Notes: generated by a model not told the origin, from the sequence alone. A stretch of 64,000 nucleotides of DNA from Vicinamibacterales bacterium (GCA_041394705.1 JAWKHS010000020.1:62001-126000), one strand, 5' to 3'; positions 25,529 to 35,021 are shown, counted from the first letter of the stretch. Translations and numbers: made by a program.

Positions 25529-26674
25529 TCAGTCGCCGAACGGCAGTAGCTGCTGCAGATTCCGCGGTGTCGTCCTGGGGATGACAGCATCGGCCATGCT
25601 GAGTCCGCCGTCGAGCAGTTCGCGAATCTCGGCGTCGCCTTCGGCGTTCTTGACCGCCGTGCCTTCGCTCGACGGGAGAAGCAGAATCACCTCGCTAGGG
25701 TCGATACCCTGATCGCCGAGCAGCTCCGCCGAGTGCGTGCTGACGACGATCTGACGCCCGGCCTTGCGCCCGAGGCGCGCCATGATCGCCGGGACGTGTC
25801 GCACCACGGCAGTGTGCAGCGACAGCTCCGGCTCTTCCAAGAGCAGCGGCGCCGTGCCGTCGAGAAACACCCAGAGCAGGCCGAGCAGGCGGAGCGTACC
25901 GTCGGAGAAGTGTTCCTCAGTCTGCCATCCCGCCTTCGGACGCCAGTGTTTGTAGAGCCCTTTTAGGTGCGGCACGCCGCTTGCGGGATCGCGTTCGAGT
26001 GTGAGCGCTTCGAGCTGCGGAACCGCCGCCTTGAGCGCGACGCCGATCTTGCGGAGTCGCGCGTCCAGCGTCTTTTTCGGCGTGCGCGCCAATTGCTCCA
26101 GGAAATCGCCGCCGAACGGATCCTTCACTCGCCCGACCGACCGGTCTGGTTCCCGCACGAGTTGCGGGACGAGGTGCAGGTAGCGAATCTGCGCCAGGGC
26201 ATCGGCGATGGGGCGAAAGTCCTTGTTGGCGTTGACCTGCTGCAGATGTGTCTGCGTCAGCCGGCTCGGGTCGTCTTCGTCTTCGCGCAACGGGCGGTCG
26301 AGCACCTGCGTTGCGCCGCGCCAGACCTGCTCCTTCGACACCTTCGGCACGCGCTGGTTGTCTTGCGTGAACTCCAGACGGTAGCGCCAGATGCCGTTGC
26401 CGCCGCCGTTCAGGTCGAGCGTGACGTCCACGACGACGTTGGGATTGCGGCGGGCGTGCAGTGAGCGAAGCTGCGAGACGCCGCCACGCTTGGTGACGGC
26501 GGCGAGGAAGCCGCCGCCTTGCGGATCGGCGATGTCGCGCAGGAACCTGAAGGCGTCGAGCAGGTTCGACTTGCCGGAGGCGTTGGGGCCGACGAGGAAG
26601 ACGCGCCGCTCGAGGTGGACGTCCACCGAGAGGAAGTTGCGCCAGTTCTCGAGGCGGAGCTGGGTGAATCTCAC
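25529..26674 (-). CDS. ABC-type AAA ATPase (AAA_15/AAA_21-like), defence-type
   Basis: A 381-residue SMC/RecF-like ATPase beginning VRFTQLRLENWRNFLSVDVH. Walker A is GPNASGKSN (29-37), the signature region FSDGTLRLLGLL (256-267), Walker B LLLEEPELSLH (277-287) and the H-loop STHSAELL (312-319). The insert between Walker A and B lacks long coiled coils. Such ATPases pair with nuclease or toxin effectors in many defence systems. GTG 26674 is chosen because GGAG lies 7 nt upstream and the fold begins there; ATG 26713 would add 13 residues without a ribosome site. It is followed one nucleotide later by the TOPRIM-like gene. Confidence 0.82.
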   Translation of the reverse strand: MRFTQLRLENWRNFLSVDVHLERRVFLVGPNASGKSNLLDAFRFLRDIADPQGGGFLAAVTKRGGVSQLRSLHARRNPNVVVDVTLDLNGGGNGIWRYRLEFTQDNQRVPKVSKEQVWRGATQVLDRPLREDEDDPSRLTQTHLQQVNANKDFRPIADALAQIRYLHLVPQLVREPDRSVGRVKDPFGGDFLEQLARTPKKTLDARLRKIGVALKAAVPQLEALTLERDPASGVPHLKGLYKHWRPKAGWQTEEHFSDGTLRLLGLLWVFLDGTAPLLLEEPELSLHTAVVRHVPAIMARLGRKAGRQIVVSTHSAELLGDQGIDPSEVILLLPSSEGTAVKNAEGDAEIRELLDGGLSMADAVIPRTTPRNLQQLLPFGD

Positions 26675-26871
26675 CGCGGGTCTCCGGCAACGTCCGGGCT
26701 CATGGCGGTCCATGCTACCGCACGCTCACCGTGCGCGCTCGGGGCATTTCCGCTAAAACGCGGGAGTGGCGCTTGGACTGCGCACTGGCGAACCAAGAGT
26801 CGCGCCGCGCGCCGACGTACGCCGGTGACCCCATGGTTTGCCCGCGCGGCCGGAGAGCGCCTGGCGATCTG

Positions 26872-28317
26872 CTAGGTATGGGGTGCGCCCTCCGAGCGTC
26901 CGCGGCCGTCGTCACGCCGATGCAGGTCCGAGTAGAGCACGTCGATCGCCCAGGTGACGTCGAACGGTGTGCCATCCCAGACGGGTGGTGGGCTGGTCGC
27001 GGCGCGGGAGAGGCCTGCTGCGCCCACCTCGGGCAGTGGTGGCGAGGCAGGCAGGATGGCTCCGCCTGGCGTCAGGAACTCCAGGGTCCCGTCAAGACGT
27101 CTCACGACGGCGAAGCCGCCCTCATGCACGGCCCGGTGATGCCGTCGACACAGCCGGAGCAGGTTGTCGAGGCGCGTCGGCCCGCCGTCCGCCCAGTGCT
27201 CGATGTGATGCGCATCGCACCGGCGGGACGTGCAGCCTGGGAATCGGCACGTCGTGTCGCGGGCCGCGAGTGCGCGTCGAATGGCCGGAGGCACGGTCCG
27301 GGTGCGTCGGCCGACGTCCAGTACCGCACCTGACGCATCGTGCTGCATGCGCACAATCGAGGCGTCGCATGCGAACCGCCGGGACGTTTCCGCGGAAACG
27401 CGGAATGCGCCCGGGTCCAGTTCGAGCACGCCGCCGGCGTCGGAGTGGACGCCCACAGCGCGATCGGGCTGCAGGCCCGCGTGCGCCTCGATGTCCGCCG
27501 TCGATTCCCGTGCGCTCACGTGCAGGACCACCTGGTACCTGTCACCCGCGGTTCCGGTATCGAGCCCCGCCGAGAGCGCCGATTCCGCGAGAAGGGCAAG
27601 CGCATCCGCACGGCGCTGCGCGGTCGAAACCTCCTCGCTCAGTGTCCCTCCAACGGCGGATCTCGCCTCGCGGAACAGCCGGTCGGCGGCGGCCTCCAGA
27701 GCCCGCTGGACGACGGCCCCGGCTTCGGGAGTGAGCCGGCCGCGAATGACCACCATGCCATCCTCGTCCGTCCAAATCGAAAGCTCCCGCCGGAGGTGCC
27801 GCGCCTCCGTCTCCCGCGCCTCCTGTGCGCGATCCACGCGGCGCCACGCGCGAACGAACCGTTCGACCTGGGCGGCCGTGCCTGCGAGGGCCAAATGGAC
27901 GAGCGACTCCTCGTTGGACGGCGTCGCGACACGGGTGAGGGCCCGGACCTTGGCGTAGGATAGCTGTCCTCGCCGCATCTGATCGCTGACGATCGGCAGG
28001 CCAACGAGCACTCGGGCAACTCGCACCTTCTCGCGCGCTGCGCCCAGGTCGATTCCCGTCCGCCAGTGCAGCCAGTGTGCGCACGACAGGAACCCCTCGT
28101 TCCAGCCGCCGCGACGGTCGAACTCCCCCAACATCACTAGCAGTTCGTAGGTCGCCGCGTGTAGACGGGCTGCCAGCAAGGCGATGGACTCGCCGAGGGC
28201 CCGCGTCTCGTCTGTGGATGCTGTCGAATGGCACGGAGGGGAGTCCTCGAGCGCCACAACTGCCGGCACTGGAATCGAAACGACGGCAGGCGATTCGGCG
28301 AGAGCTGTGCAGGTCAT
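26872..28317 (-). CDS. DUF222 / HNH endonuclease family protein
   Basis: A 481-residue protein of the DUF222 (13E12-like) family. The long helical DUF222 region (RALGESIALLAARLHAATYELL through RLTPEAGAVVQRALEAAADRL) is followed by a C-terminal HNH domain with CRFPGCTSRRCDAHHIEHWADGG split as CRFPGC, DAHHIEHW and NLLRLCRRHHRAVHEGG; four metal-type cysteines/histidines and the catalytic histidines are intact. These proteins are multi-copy in many genomes and their role (repair, mobile-element or selfish nuclease) is unsettled. It follows the ATPase-TOPRIM pair on the same strand but about 200 nt away. Confidence 0.85.
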   Translation of the reverse strand: MTCTALAESPAVVSIPVPAVVALEDSPPCHSTASTDETRALGESIALLAARLHAATYELLVMLGEFDRRGGWNEGFLSCAHWLHWRTGIDLGAAREKVRVARVLVGLPIVSDQMRRGQLSYAKVRALTRVATPSNEESLVHLALAGTAAQVERFVRAWRRVDRAQEARETEARHLRRELSIWTDEDGMVVIRGRLTPEAGAVVQRALEAAADRLFREARSAVGGTLSEEVSTAQRRADALALLAESALSAGLDTGTAGDRYQVVLHVSARESTADIEAHAGLQPDRAVGVHSDAGGVLELDPGAFRVSAETSRRFACDASIVRMQHDASGAVLDVGRRTRTVPPAIRRALAARDTTCRFPGCTSRRCDAHHIEHWADGGPTRLDNLLRLCRRHHRAVHEGGFAVVRRLDGTLEFLTPGGAILPASPPLPEVGAAGLSRAATSPPPVWDGTPFDVTWAIDVLYSDLHRRDDGRGRSEGAPHT

Positions 28318-28816
28318 GTCGCATCCTAGCAGCGCAGTTTCTGCCGCTTCAGATTCGCGCGTGCGGCGCGAACGCGACCTCGGGACCCGTCGGACGTCGA
28401 CGCGGGCCAGTTCGCCTCTCTACGACCGATCTCGTCGTCGACGAGCGCGGCCCAGCGTGCATCACGGACGGCCGCCGGGCCGTTTCCGAAAACCTGTCAA
28501 GGGAAATCGGTTGTGCCAGACACCAGTTGCCGGAGGCGCGCCCGGTCCCCGCGCGAATTCATCCCGGGCCTTCGCGCCAGGCGCCTCGTTGCGGACGCGA
28601 CGTAAGGCCGAAGGCGCGGGCCGGCCCCGCCCGGATCGCCGGCGGCCCCCGGGAACGCTCCCGCCGGCGTCGTCGACCCGGGGACCAGCGATACCGGTGT
28701 CCTCTGTCCACATCCGGCACCCGTTCGCGCGATCACGGGAGAGCCACCCCTCCGGGGGCTCCGCGCTGTGAGGGGAAAACCACCGGCAGCGCGCTTCCTC
28801 GTGGGAGACGCGAGCC
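28318..28816. other. 499-nt intergenic region without a recognisable gene
   Basis: Apart from the -10 hexamer of the DUF222/HNH gene, no coding frame with homology or a ribosome site is visible. A short imperfect palindrome, GGTTGTGCCAGACACC (28509-28524), resembles REP-type sequences left by RAYT transposases, but only one copy is present. The rest is GC-rich and featureless to me. Confidence 0.4.
28323..28328 (-). promoter_or_regulatory. -10-like hexamer TAGGAT before the DUF222/HNH gene
   Basis: TAGGAT on the minus strand is followed by 5 nt and ATG 28317, the shortest spacing of the set. Confidence 0.4.
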
Positions 28817-29581
28817 GTGGTGGCCTCATCTTCGATCGTCCGCGTGGCCGTCCTGGCCGGGTGCCTGGCCTGGACTTCGGTACCGGCCTTCGCCCGGCAG
28901 CAGGTGGACGCCGGCGCCGAGGTGGACGTCAACTCGGCCTACGTGTTCCGGGGCATCGTGTTCAGCGAGGGCGCGGTCGCCCAGACCAGGGTCTGGGCCA
29001 GCGTGGACGACCTGTTCGTCTATGCGTGGTCCAACGTGGCGTTCCCTCCCGCGGCCGGCGTGCGGCCGCTCGACGAGGTGGACCTGGGCGCGGCCTACAC
29101 GTTCACGCGCGGCCACCTGTCCATCACCCCCGCGCTGGACGTGTACATCTACCGGATCTCGGCGCTGCAGGCGGCAGCCGGCCAGGTGCCGCGGACGGCG
29201 GAGGTCTCCACGACCTTCACCTACACGGCCGCCGGCACGGACGTCTTCGTCCGCCATGTCGTGGACGCGCTCGGCTACGCCGGGGCGTATTTCGCGCAGG
29301 TGGGCGTGACGCGATCGGGCCGCATCGCCCCCGGCACGGACCTGGGCATCGAGGCGTCGGTGGGCTGGGCGTCGGCCCGCTACAACCGGTCGTACGTCGG
29401 CGTGCGCCGGCCCGGCGTGGGCTTGGCGGCCACGCGGCTCCTGGCCACCCGGACACTCGGCCCGAAAATGTCCGTCACGACCCACGTGGACCTGTCGGCC
29501 GTCCCGGACGCCCGCCTGCGCGTGGGACTCCCCCGTCCGACCGTCGCCGCCGCCGGCATCACCATCGGCTTGCATCGCTAA
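28817..29581 (+). CDS. Predicted outer-membrane beta-barrel protein
   Basis: A 254-residue protein starting at GTG with a signal peptide (VRVAVLAGCLAWTSVPAFA). The mature part has alternating hydrophobic strands and aromatic residues (DVNSAYVFRGIVFSEGAVAQ, LSITPALDVYIYRIS, LGIEASVGWASARYNRSY) and ends in a strand at ITIGLHR. The SAYVFRGI opening resembles the TorF/Gcw_chp-type barrel proteins of proteobacteria and Acidobacteria. A porin-like role is inferred from fold only. A second GTG directly follows the first. Confidence 0.65.
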   Translation: MVASSSIVRVAVLAGCLAWTSVPAFARQQVDAGAEVDVNSAYVFRGIVFSEGAVAQTRVWASVDDLFVYAWSNVAFPPAAGVRPLDEVDLGAAYTFTRGHLSITPALDVYIYRISALQAAAGQVPRTAEVSTTFTYTAAGTDVFVRHVVDALGYAGAYFAQVGVTRSGRIAPGTDLGIEASVGWASARYNRSYVGVRRPGVGLAATRLLATRTLGPKMSVTTHVDLSAVPDARLRVGLPRPTVAAAGITIGLHR

Positions 29582-29626
29582 GGCGGCAGTCCGGGCGTCG
29601 GCTCGACCCGGGTGCGGCAGTTCCGG

Positions 29627-29632
29627 TACGCT
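29627..29632 (+). promoter_or_regulatory. -10-like hexamer TACGCT before prfC
   Basis: TACGCT is followed by 6 nt and GTG 29639. It lies downstream of the alternative GTG at 29612, favouring 29639. Confidence 0.35.
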
Positions 29633-29638
29633 CGTCAG

Positions 29639-31255
<1,617 letters not shown>

Positions 31256-31259
31256 GGGT

Positions 31260-31265
31260 TACACT
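31260..31265 (+). promoter_or_regulatory. -10-like hexamer TACACT before the small gene/nucleotidyltransferase pair
   Basis: TACACT starts 5 nt after the prfC stop and is followed by 6 nt and ATG 31272, so the pair can be transcribed apart from prfC. Confidence 0.4.
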
Positions 31266-31271
31266 AGCGGC

Positions 31272-31475
31272 ATGGGCGTCCTCGAACGGTACGGGCTCGA
31301 GCCCGACCCGGTCATCGAGTACTACAAGCGAGACGTGGACAGGAGCCTGCTCCGCGAGCACTTGAAGCTGACGCCCCAGCAGCGACTCGAACGAGTCATG
31401 GCGTTCGCCCGCGATCTCGAACGGCTCCGCGCCGCGCGCGGTGCCAAGGCGCCAGCCGCGAGTCCTGACGCGTGA
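31272..31475 (+). CDS. 67-residue protein paired with a nucleotidyltransferase
   Basis: A charged helical protein: MGVLERYGLEPDPVIEYYKR then DVDRSLLREHLKLTPQQRLERVMAFARDLERLR. The LTPQQRLERV segment is common in small proteins encoded just before minimal nucleotidyltransferases. Its TGA overlaps the next GTG (GTGA), so the two are translationally coupled. The pair may be toxin-antitoxin-like, but no antitoxin fold is evident. Confidence 0.6.
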   Translation: MGVLERYGLEPDPVIEYYKRDVDRSLLREHLKLTPQQRLERVMAFARDLERLRAARGAKAPAASPDA

Positions 31476-31969
31476 CACCCGATCTCCTCGGGTTCGTTCG
31501 AGTGCTGTCAGCGGCGGGCGTCGACTATGTGGTCGTGGGAGGCGTGGCCGCCAACCTGCATGGCGCGCTCCGAACCACGCTCGACCTGGATGTGGTCTAC
31601 GCGAGGACGCCAGACAACATCGACCGGCTCGTCGGCGCCCTCGCGCCGTACCGACCGTATCTGCGCGGCGCACCCGAAGGCCTGCCGTTCGCGTTCGACG
31701 CGGCGACGATCGCGCGGGGCCTCAACTTCATGCTGGTGACGACGCTCGGCGACCTCGACCTGCTGGGTGACGTCGCCGGCGGCGGGACGTTCGAGGCCCT
31801 GGTCGGGCATTCGGACACGGTGACCATCGACGGTTTCGCGTGCCGAGTCGTGTCGCTCCCGCAATTGATCGCGCTGAAGCGCGCGGCCGGCCGCCCGAAG
31901 GACCGCGAGGCGCTGGCGGAACTCGAGGCGCTCCTGGAGGAGCGCGACGACACGCCGCCCCGGCCCTGA
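31472..31969 (+). CDS. Nucleotidyltransferase-fold protein (DUF6036/AbiEii-like)
   Basis: A 165-residue protein with a minimal nucleotidyltransferase core: VDYVVVGGVAANLHG (the glycine-rich hG[GS] motif) followed by TTLDLDVVYAR, where the DxD-type acidic pair binds metal, and a later acidic position near TLGDLDLLGD. The C-terminal VVSLPQLIALKRAAGRPKDREALAELEALL is typical of this family. Related proteins act as nucleotidyltransferase toxins or housekeeping enzymes of unknown target. GTG start overlaps the upstream stop. Confidence 0.7.
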   Translation: MTPDLLGFVRVLSAAGVDYVVVGGVAANLHGALRTTLDLDVVYARTPDNIDRLVGALAPYRPYLRGAPEGLPFAFDAATIARGLNFMLVTTLGDLDLLGDVAGGGTFEALVGHSDTVTIDGFACRVVSLPQLIALKRAAGRPKDREALAELEALLEERDDTPPRP

Positions 31970-32044
31970 CGGCCCCCGCCCGCCGAGCCGCCGATTCCAA
32001 CCCGGCGCCCCAGGCCGCCGTCCAAGCCGGGCGAGGTGAGGCAC

Positions 32045-33142
32045 ATGGGCGGACGGCGCTGGCGGACGACGGCGGGACTCACGGTGGCGGCGCTGGCGCT
32101 CGGCGCGTGTAGCGCGGGGCTGGCCCAGTCGTCACAGGCGGCGGGCGGGACCCAGGCGGCCACGAGAACGGGCCAGTGGACGTCCGAGAGCCGGCAGTGG
32201 CGGGATGACGACGGCCGGCGACGACTGCAGCTCAACCTGAGAACCGACGGTGGCCGCGACCGCTGGGGCTTCGGCGTGCGGCTCGCCGACCTCCAGGGAC
32301 TGCCTGAAGCGGCCGCCGACGGGACGGCCTCCGGCGTGGCGTTCTCGCTGCGCCGCGAGGCGGGCACGTTCCGTTTCGAAGGCTCGTTCGACGATGGACG
32401 GGGGGCCGGCGACTTCCGCTTCACGGCGGACCCGGCCTTTGCCTCGGCGATGGCCAGCCTGGGCTATCGCGACATCCCCGCCGACGACGTCATGCGCCTG
32501 GCCGTGCTGGACGTGAGCTCGACCTTCGCCCGCGAGATCCGCGACGCCGGGCAGACCGGCCTGTCGCTCGACGATCTGCGCCGCTTCAGGATCCACGGCG
32601 TATCGGCCGCCGTCATCAGGGACCTGGCGTCACTCGGCTATCGAGACCTCGATCCGGAGACGCTGGTCCGCTTCCGGATCCACGGCGCCACGCCCGACGT
32701 CATCCGCGCCTACCAGGCCGCGGGGCTCCGGGACCTCTCGCCCAACGACCTCGTCCGCCTCCGCATCCACGGCGTCACCAAGGAGTTCATCCGGGACATG
32801 GCCGCGCGAGGCTACCGCGACCTCGACGCCGAGGACCTGACCACGATGCGCATCCACGGCGTCACCGTGGCCGAGGTGGACGAGCTGGCGAGCCTCGGCT
32901 TCAAGGACCTGTCGACGGAGGATCTGGTGCAGTTCCGCATCCACGGCGTCCGGCCGGCCTACATCCGCGAGATCCGCGCGGCCGGCATCAGCGGCGGCGA
33001 CGAGCGCGACTACGTCCAGATGCGCATCCACGGCGTGAGCGTGGCCATGCTGAAGGACGCCCGCGACGACGGCGACACGATCACGTCCGCCCGGGACGCC
33101 GTGCAGTACGCCATCCACGGCCGCCGCTGGCGCCGCCGGTAG
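32045..33142 (+). CDS. RIHGV-repeat lipoprotein
   Basis: A 365-residue predicted lipoprotein (lipobox LGACSAG). After a beta-rich N-terminal half (WGFGVRLADLQGL, VAFSLRREAGTFRFEGSF) come six tandem copies of a 29-residue repeat, consensus RIHGVTxxxIRDLAxLGYRDLDxEDLVRF, from about 32590 to 33100, flanked by degenerate copies. The 87-bp DNA period is regular. Similar repeats occur in the C-terminal region of BlaR1/M56-type sensor peptidases of Acidobacteria, so they may be a binding scaffold. No such peptidase is adjacent. ATG 32045 has GAGGTGAGG upstream; GTG 32036 is an alternative. Confidence 0.7.
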   Translation: MGGRRWRTTAGLTVAALALGACSAGLAQSSQAAGGTQAATRTGQWTSESRQWRDDDGRRRLQLNLRTDGGRDRWGFGVRLADLQGLPEAAADGTASGVAFSLRREAGTFRFEGSFDDGRGAGDFRFTADPAFASAMASLGYRDIPADDVMRLAVLDVSSTFAREIRDAGQTGLSLDDLRRFRIHGVSAAVIRDLASLGYRDLDPETLVRFRIHGATPDVIRAYQAAGLRDLSPNDLVRLRIHGVTKEFIRDMAARGYRDLDAEDLTTMRIHGVTVAEVDELASLGFKDLSTEDLVQFRIHGVRPAYIREIRAAGISGGDERDYVQMRIHGVSVAMLKDARDDGDTITSARDAVQYAIHGRRWRRR

Positions 33143-33176
33143 CGCGGCTCACGGTGCCTCGCGAAGGTGAAGCCCG

Positions 33177-33207
33177 TCCCCCTGGTCCCTGGTCCCTGGT
33201 CTCTGGG
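33177..33207. repeat. Intergenic heptamer array (CCTGGTC units)
   Basis: Three CCTGGTC units plus flanking CCC/GGG runs in the 68-nt gap between convergent genes. C-rich on the plus strand, so the G runs are on the minus strand and shorter (G2-G3) than in the other arrays. Confidence 0.55.
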
Positions 33208-33210
33208 TCG

Positions 33211-33735
33211 TCAGACCTTCAAGCCGTAGCGATCGCGGAGGATCCCGGCGTGGTGCTGGAAGTGCCCGGGAATCAGCCACGCGAGCGCCTTGGCCGTGAC
33301 GCGCAGGTTGTTCGCCAGGCCTTCACGCTCGAGCGCCGCCGCGTCCAGCGAGTCGATGAGGGCCCGGGAGGCCCGCCGGACGATGGCCAGTTCCGCGACG
33401 ACGCCGGCCAGGGAGCGCGCGTCGTAGCCCGCCACGGTCTGCCAGGCCTGCTCGTCGAACCCGGCGAGCGGCGTGGCATCGCCGCGGGCGATGCGCAGCA
33501 GGCGATACGCGAACACGCGCTCGGTGTCCGCCATGTGGCCGACGACCTGGCTCACGGTCCACTTCCCCTCGGCATAGCGATGCGCGGCCTTGGCCTCGGG
33601 CCAGCCGGCCATGGCGGCAAGCAGGCCGTCCTGGGCGTTGAGGAGCTCGCGCGCGTCGTTCACCGAGGCGGACGCATCGAGGTAGGGCTGGTAGAACGGG
33701 GCGTAGTCGCCGGGCTGGGGTCGGCCGATCGTCAT
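33211..33735 (-). CDS. DinB-family protein
   Basis: A 174-residue four-helix-bundle protein of the DinB/YfiT superfamily. Family features are KWTVSQVVGHMADTERVFAYRLLRIARGD with the metal-type histidine (GHMADTE), and the C-terminal WLIPGHFQHHAGILRDRYGL with the HxxxH pair. Members are metal-dependent thiol S-transferases or of unknown role. Its ATG overlaps the stop of the upstream ArsA-like gene (ATGA), placing it third in a tight operon. Confidence 0.82.
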   Translation of the reverse strand: MTIGRPQPGDYAPFYQPYLDASASVNDARELLNAQDGLLAAMAGWPEAKAAHRYAEGKWTVSQVVGHMADTERVFAYRLLRIARGDATPLAGFDEQAWQTVAGYDARSLAGVVAELAIVRRASRALIDSLDAAALEREGLANNLRVTAKALAWLIPGHFQHHAGILRDRYGLKV

Positions 33736-34673
33736 CGCTGGGCTCCTGTGGCTTCGGCCAGGCGGTCGGCCACCGGGCCGAGGCTGGCCAGACCGTAGAC
33801 ATCTCGAGGGTACTGCGGCAGGTACACACGCGGGCGACTGCCGAACCGTGTCTCGATCTCGTCGAGATAGACACGCTCCTGGGCCCGCCGCGCCTGGAGG
33901 AACGCATCGGTCGTGTCGGTGGGCAGCACGCGGTTCACGACCAGGCCGCCGATCTTCACGCCCGTCTCGTCCAGCTGGACGAGGGCGCGCGCCGTCTCCT
34001 CGATGGGCAGGCGCTCGGGCACCAGCACGAGGACGAACGCGCTCGTCCGGCCGCTGAGCAGCCGCGCCCGCAAACGCTGCAGCCGATCGATGCGGTCGTT
34101 GAGCGAGACCAGGATCGGATCCTCGCGGTCGTCTCCCTCGACGCCCAGCATGGCCCGGCGGGAGCGTGCCAGCGCCCGCATCCACGCGTCCATCAGTTCG
34201 GGCATCTTCACCAGGCGCAGCGTGTGGCCGGTGGGCGCGGTGTCGAACACGACGAGGTCGAAGCGCGTGTCCTCCCCACGGATGAGGGCGCCCATCCGGT
34301 CGAAGAGCGCCACCTCCTCGGCGCCGGGCATGCTCGCGGCGAGGTCGATCTGCTTGAAGGCTTCCTTCAGGATGGAGTGGCCGAAGAGAGCGCGGACGCG
34401 ATCCTTCACTTCCGCCACGTAGCGGGCGGACTCGGTGGCGGCGTCGATCTCGAGGCCCCAGAGGTTCGGGAGGAGCTCCACGGGCTCGGGGCCGATGGGA
34501 CGCTCGAAGATGTCCGCCGTGGAGTGGGCGGGGTCCGTGGACACCAGCAGCACCCGCCGGCCGGCGCGGCTCGCGGCCAGGGCCGTGGCGGCGGCGCACG
34601 TCGTCTTGCCGACGCCGCCCTTGCCACCGAAGAAGAGCACCTCGCGGTCGAGCAGCCCCGTGAACGACGCCAT
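33732..34673 (-). CDS. ArsA/Get3-like ATPase
   Basis: A 313-residue member of the ArsA/Get3 ATPase family. The deviant P-loop FFGGKGGVGKTTCAAA is intact, followed by LLVSTDPAHSTADIF (switch I), VVFDTAPTGHTLRLVKMPE (switch II) and VVNRVLP. It lacks the Cys pair that binds arsenite, so arsenite extrusion is unlikely; membrane-protein or partner targeting as in Get3 is closer. It starts in a TGATG overlap with a Cys-Cys-ending small protein and overlaps the DinB gene, so the three are co-translated. Confidence 0.82.
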   Translation of the reverse strand: MASFTGLLDREVLFFGGKGGVGKTTCAAATALAASRAGRRVLLVSTDPAHSTADIFERPIGPEPVELLPNLWGLEIDAATESARYVAEVKDRVRALFGHSILKEAFKQIDLAASMPGAEEVALFDRMGALIRGEDTRFDLVVFDTAPTGHTLRLVKMPELMDAWMRALARSRRAMLGVEGDDREDPILVSLNDRIDRLQRLRARLLSGRTSAFVLVLVPERLPIEETARALVQLDETGVKIGGLVVNRVLPTDTTDAFLQARRAQERVYLDEIETRFGSRPRVYLPQYPRDVYGLASLGPVADRLAEATGAQR

Positions 34674-34927
34674 CAGCAGCAGGGCAGGCTGCCCACGGGC
34701 GAGCGATCCATGCCCATCCGCCGGTGCCACAGGTGGAACTGCTCGAGCAGGTGCGGATAGATGTCCAGCAGATAGAACGTCGCCGGATTGGGCAGGCCGA
34801 CGACCTCCATGTAGCAGAGCAGCAGGAAGTAGTCGTTCAGGTCGGCCGCCTGCAGCCGCATCTCGCGCTCGAAGCGGCCGTACGCGAGGCCGTGCATGAA
34901 GTCGCGGAGATTCTGGCGGACGGACAC
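34673..34927 (-). CDS. Cory-CC-star type small protein ending in Cys-Cys
   Basis: An 84-residue protein starting at GTG: MSVRQNLRDFMHGLAYGRFE, then a conserved-looking hydrophobic middle (LNDYFLLLCYMEVVGLPNPA, TFYLLDIYPHLLEQFHLWH) and the C-terminus SLPCC. Small proteins with this ending next to an ArsA-like ATPase are annotated as cory-CC-star proteins; I rely on recall for that name. The terminal cysteines could be lipidated or bind metal. The stop and the ArsA-like start share TGATG. Confidence 0.65.
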   Translation of the reverse strand: MSVRQNLRDFMHGLAYGRFEREMRLQAADLNDYFLLLCYMEVVGLPNPATFYLLDIYPHLLEQFHLWHRRMGMDRSPVGSLPCC

Positions 34928-34933
34928 GAGGAC

Positions 34934-34939
34934 ATCGTA
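34934..34939 (-). promoter_or_regulatory. -10-like hexamer TACGAT before the small protein/ArsA/DinB operon
   Basis: On the minus strand TACGAT is followed by 6 nt and GTG 34927. It sits between the start codon and the G-rich array. Confidence 0.4.
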
Positions 34940-34941
34940 GT

Positions 34942-34990
34942 CGGGGCTCGGGGCCCGGGGCTAGGGGTTCGGGGCGTGGGGGCTCGGGCT
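34942..34990. repeat. Intergenic G-rich array in a divergent promoter region
   Basis: Units of GGGGCTC, GGGGCCC, GGGGCTA, GGGGTTC and GGGGCGT run head to tail with period 7, an array more diverged than the one at 12742. It fills most of the gap between divergent -10 hexamers. Confidence 0.65.
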
Positions 34991-35007
34991 GGCGGCCAGG
35001 GGGCAGG

Positions 35008-35013
35008 TAGAGT
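35008..35013 (+). promoter_or_regulatory. -10-like hexamer TAGAGT before the AmpG-like permease
   Basis: TAGAGT is followed by 8 nt and ATG 35022. Confidence 0.4.
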
Positions 35014-35021
35014 ATTGGGCG

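Noticed and set aside
33732..34673. Arsenite efflux ATPase (arsA of an ars operon)
   Set aside because: The arsenite-binding cysteines are not visible and no arsB, arsC or arsR is nearby; the neighbours fit an ArsA/Get3-like ATPase of another role.
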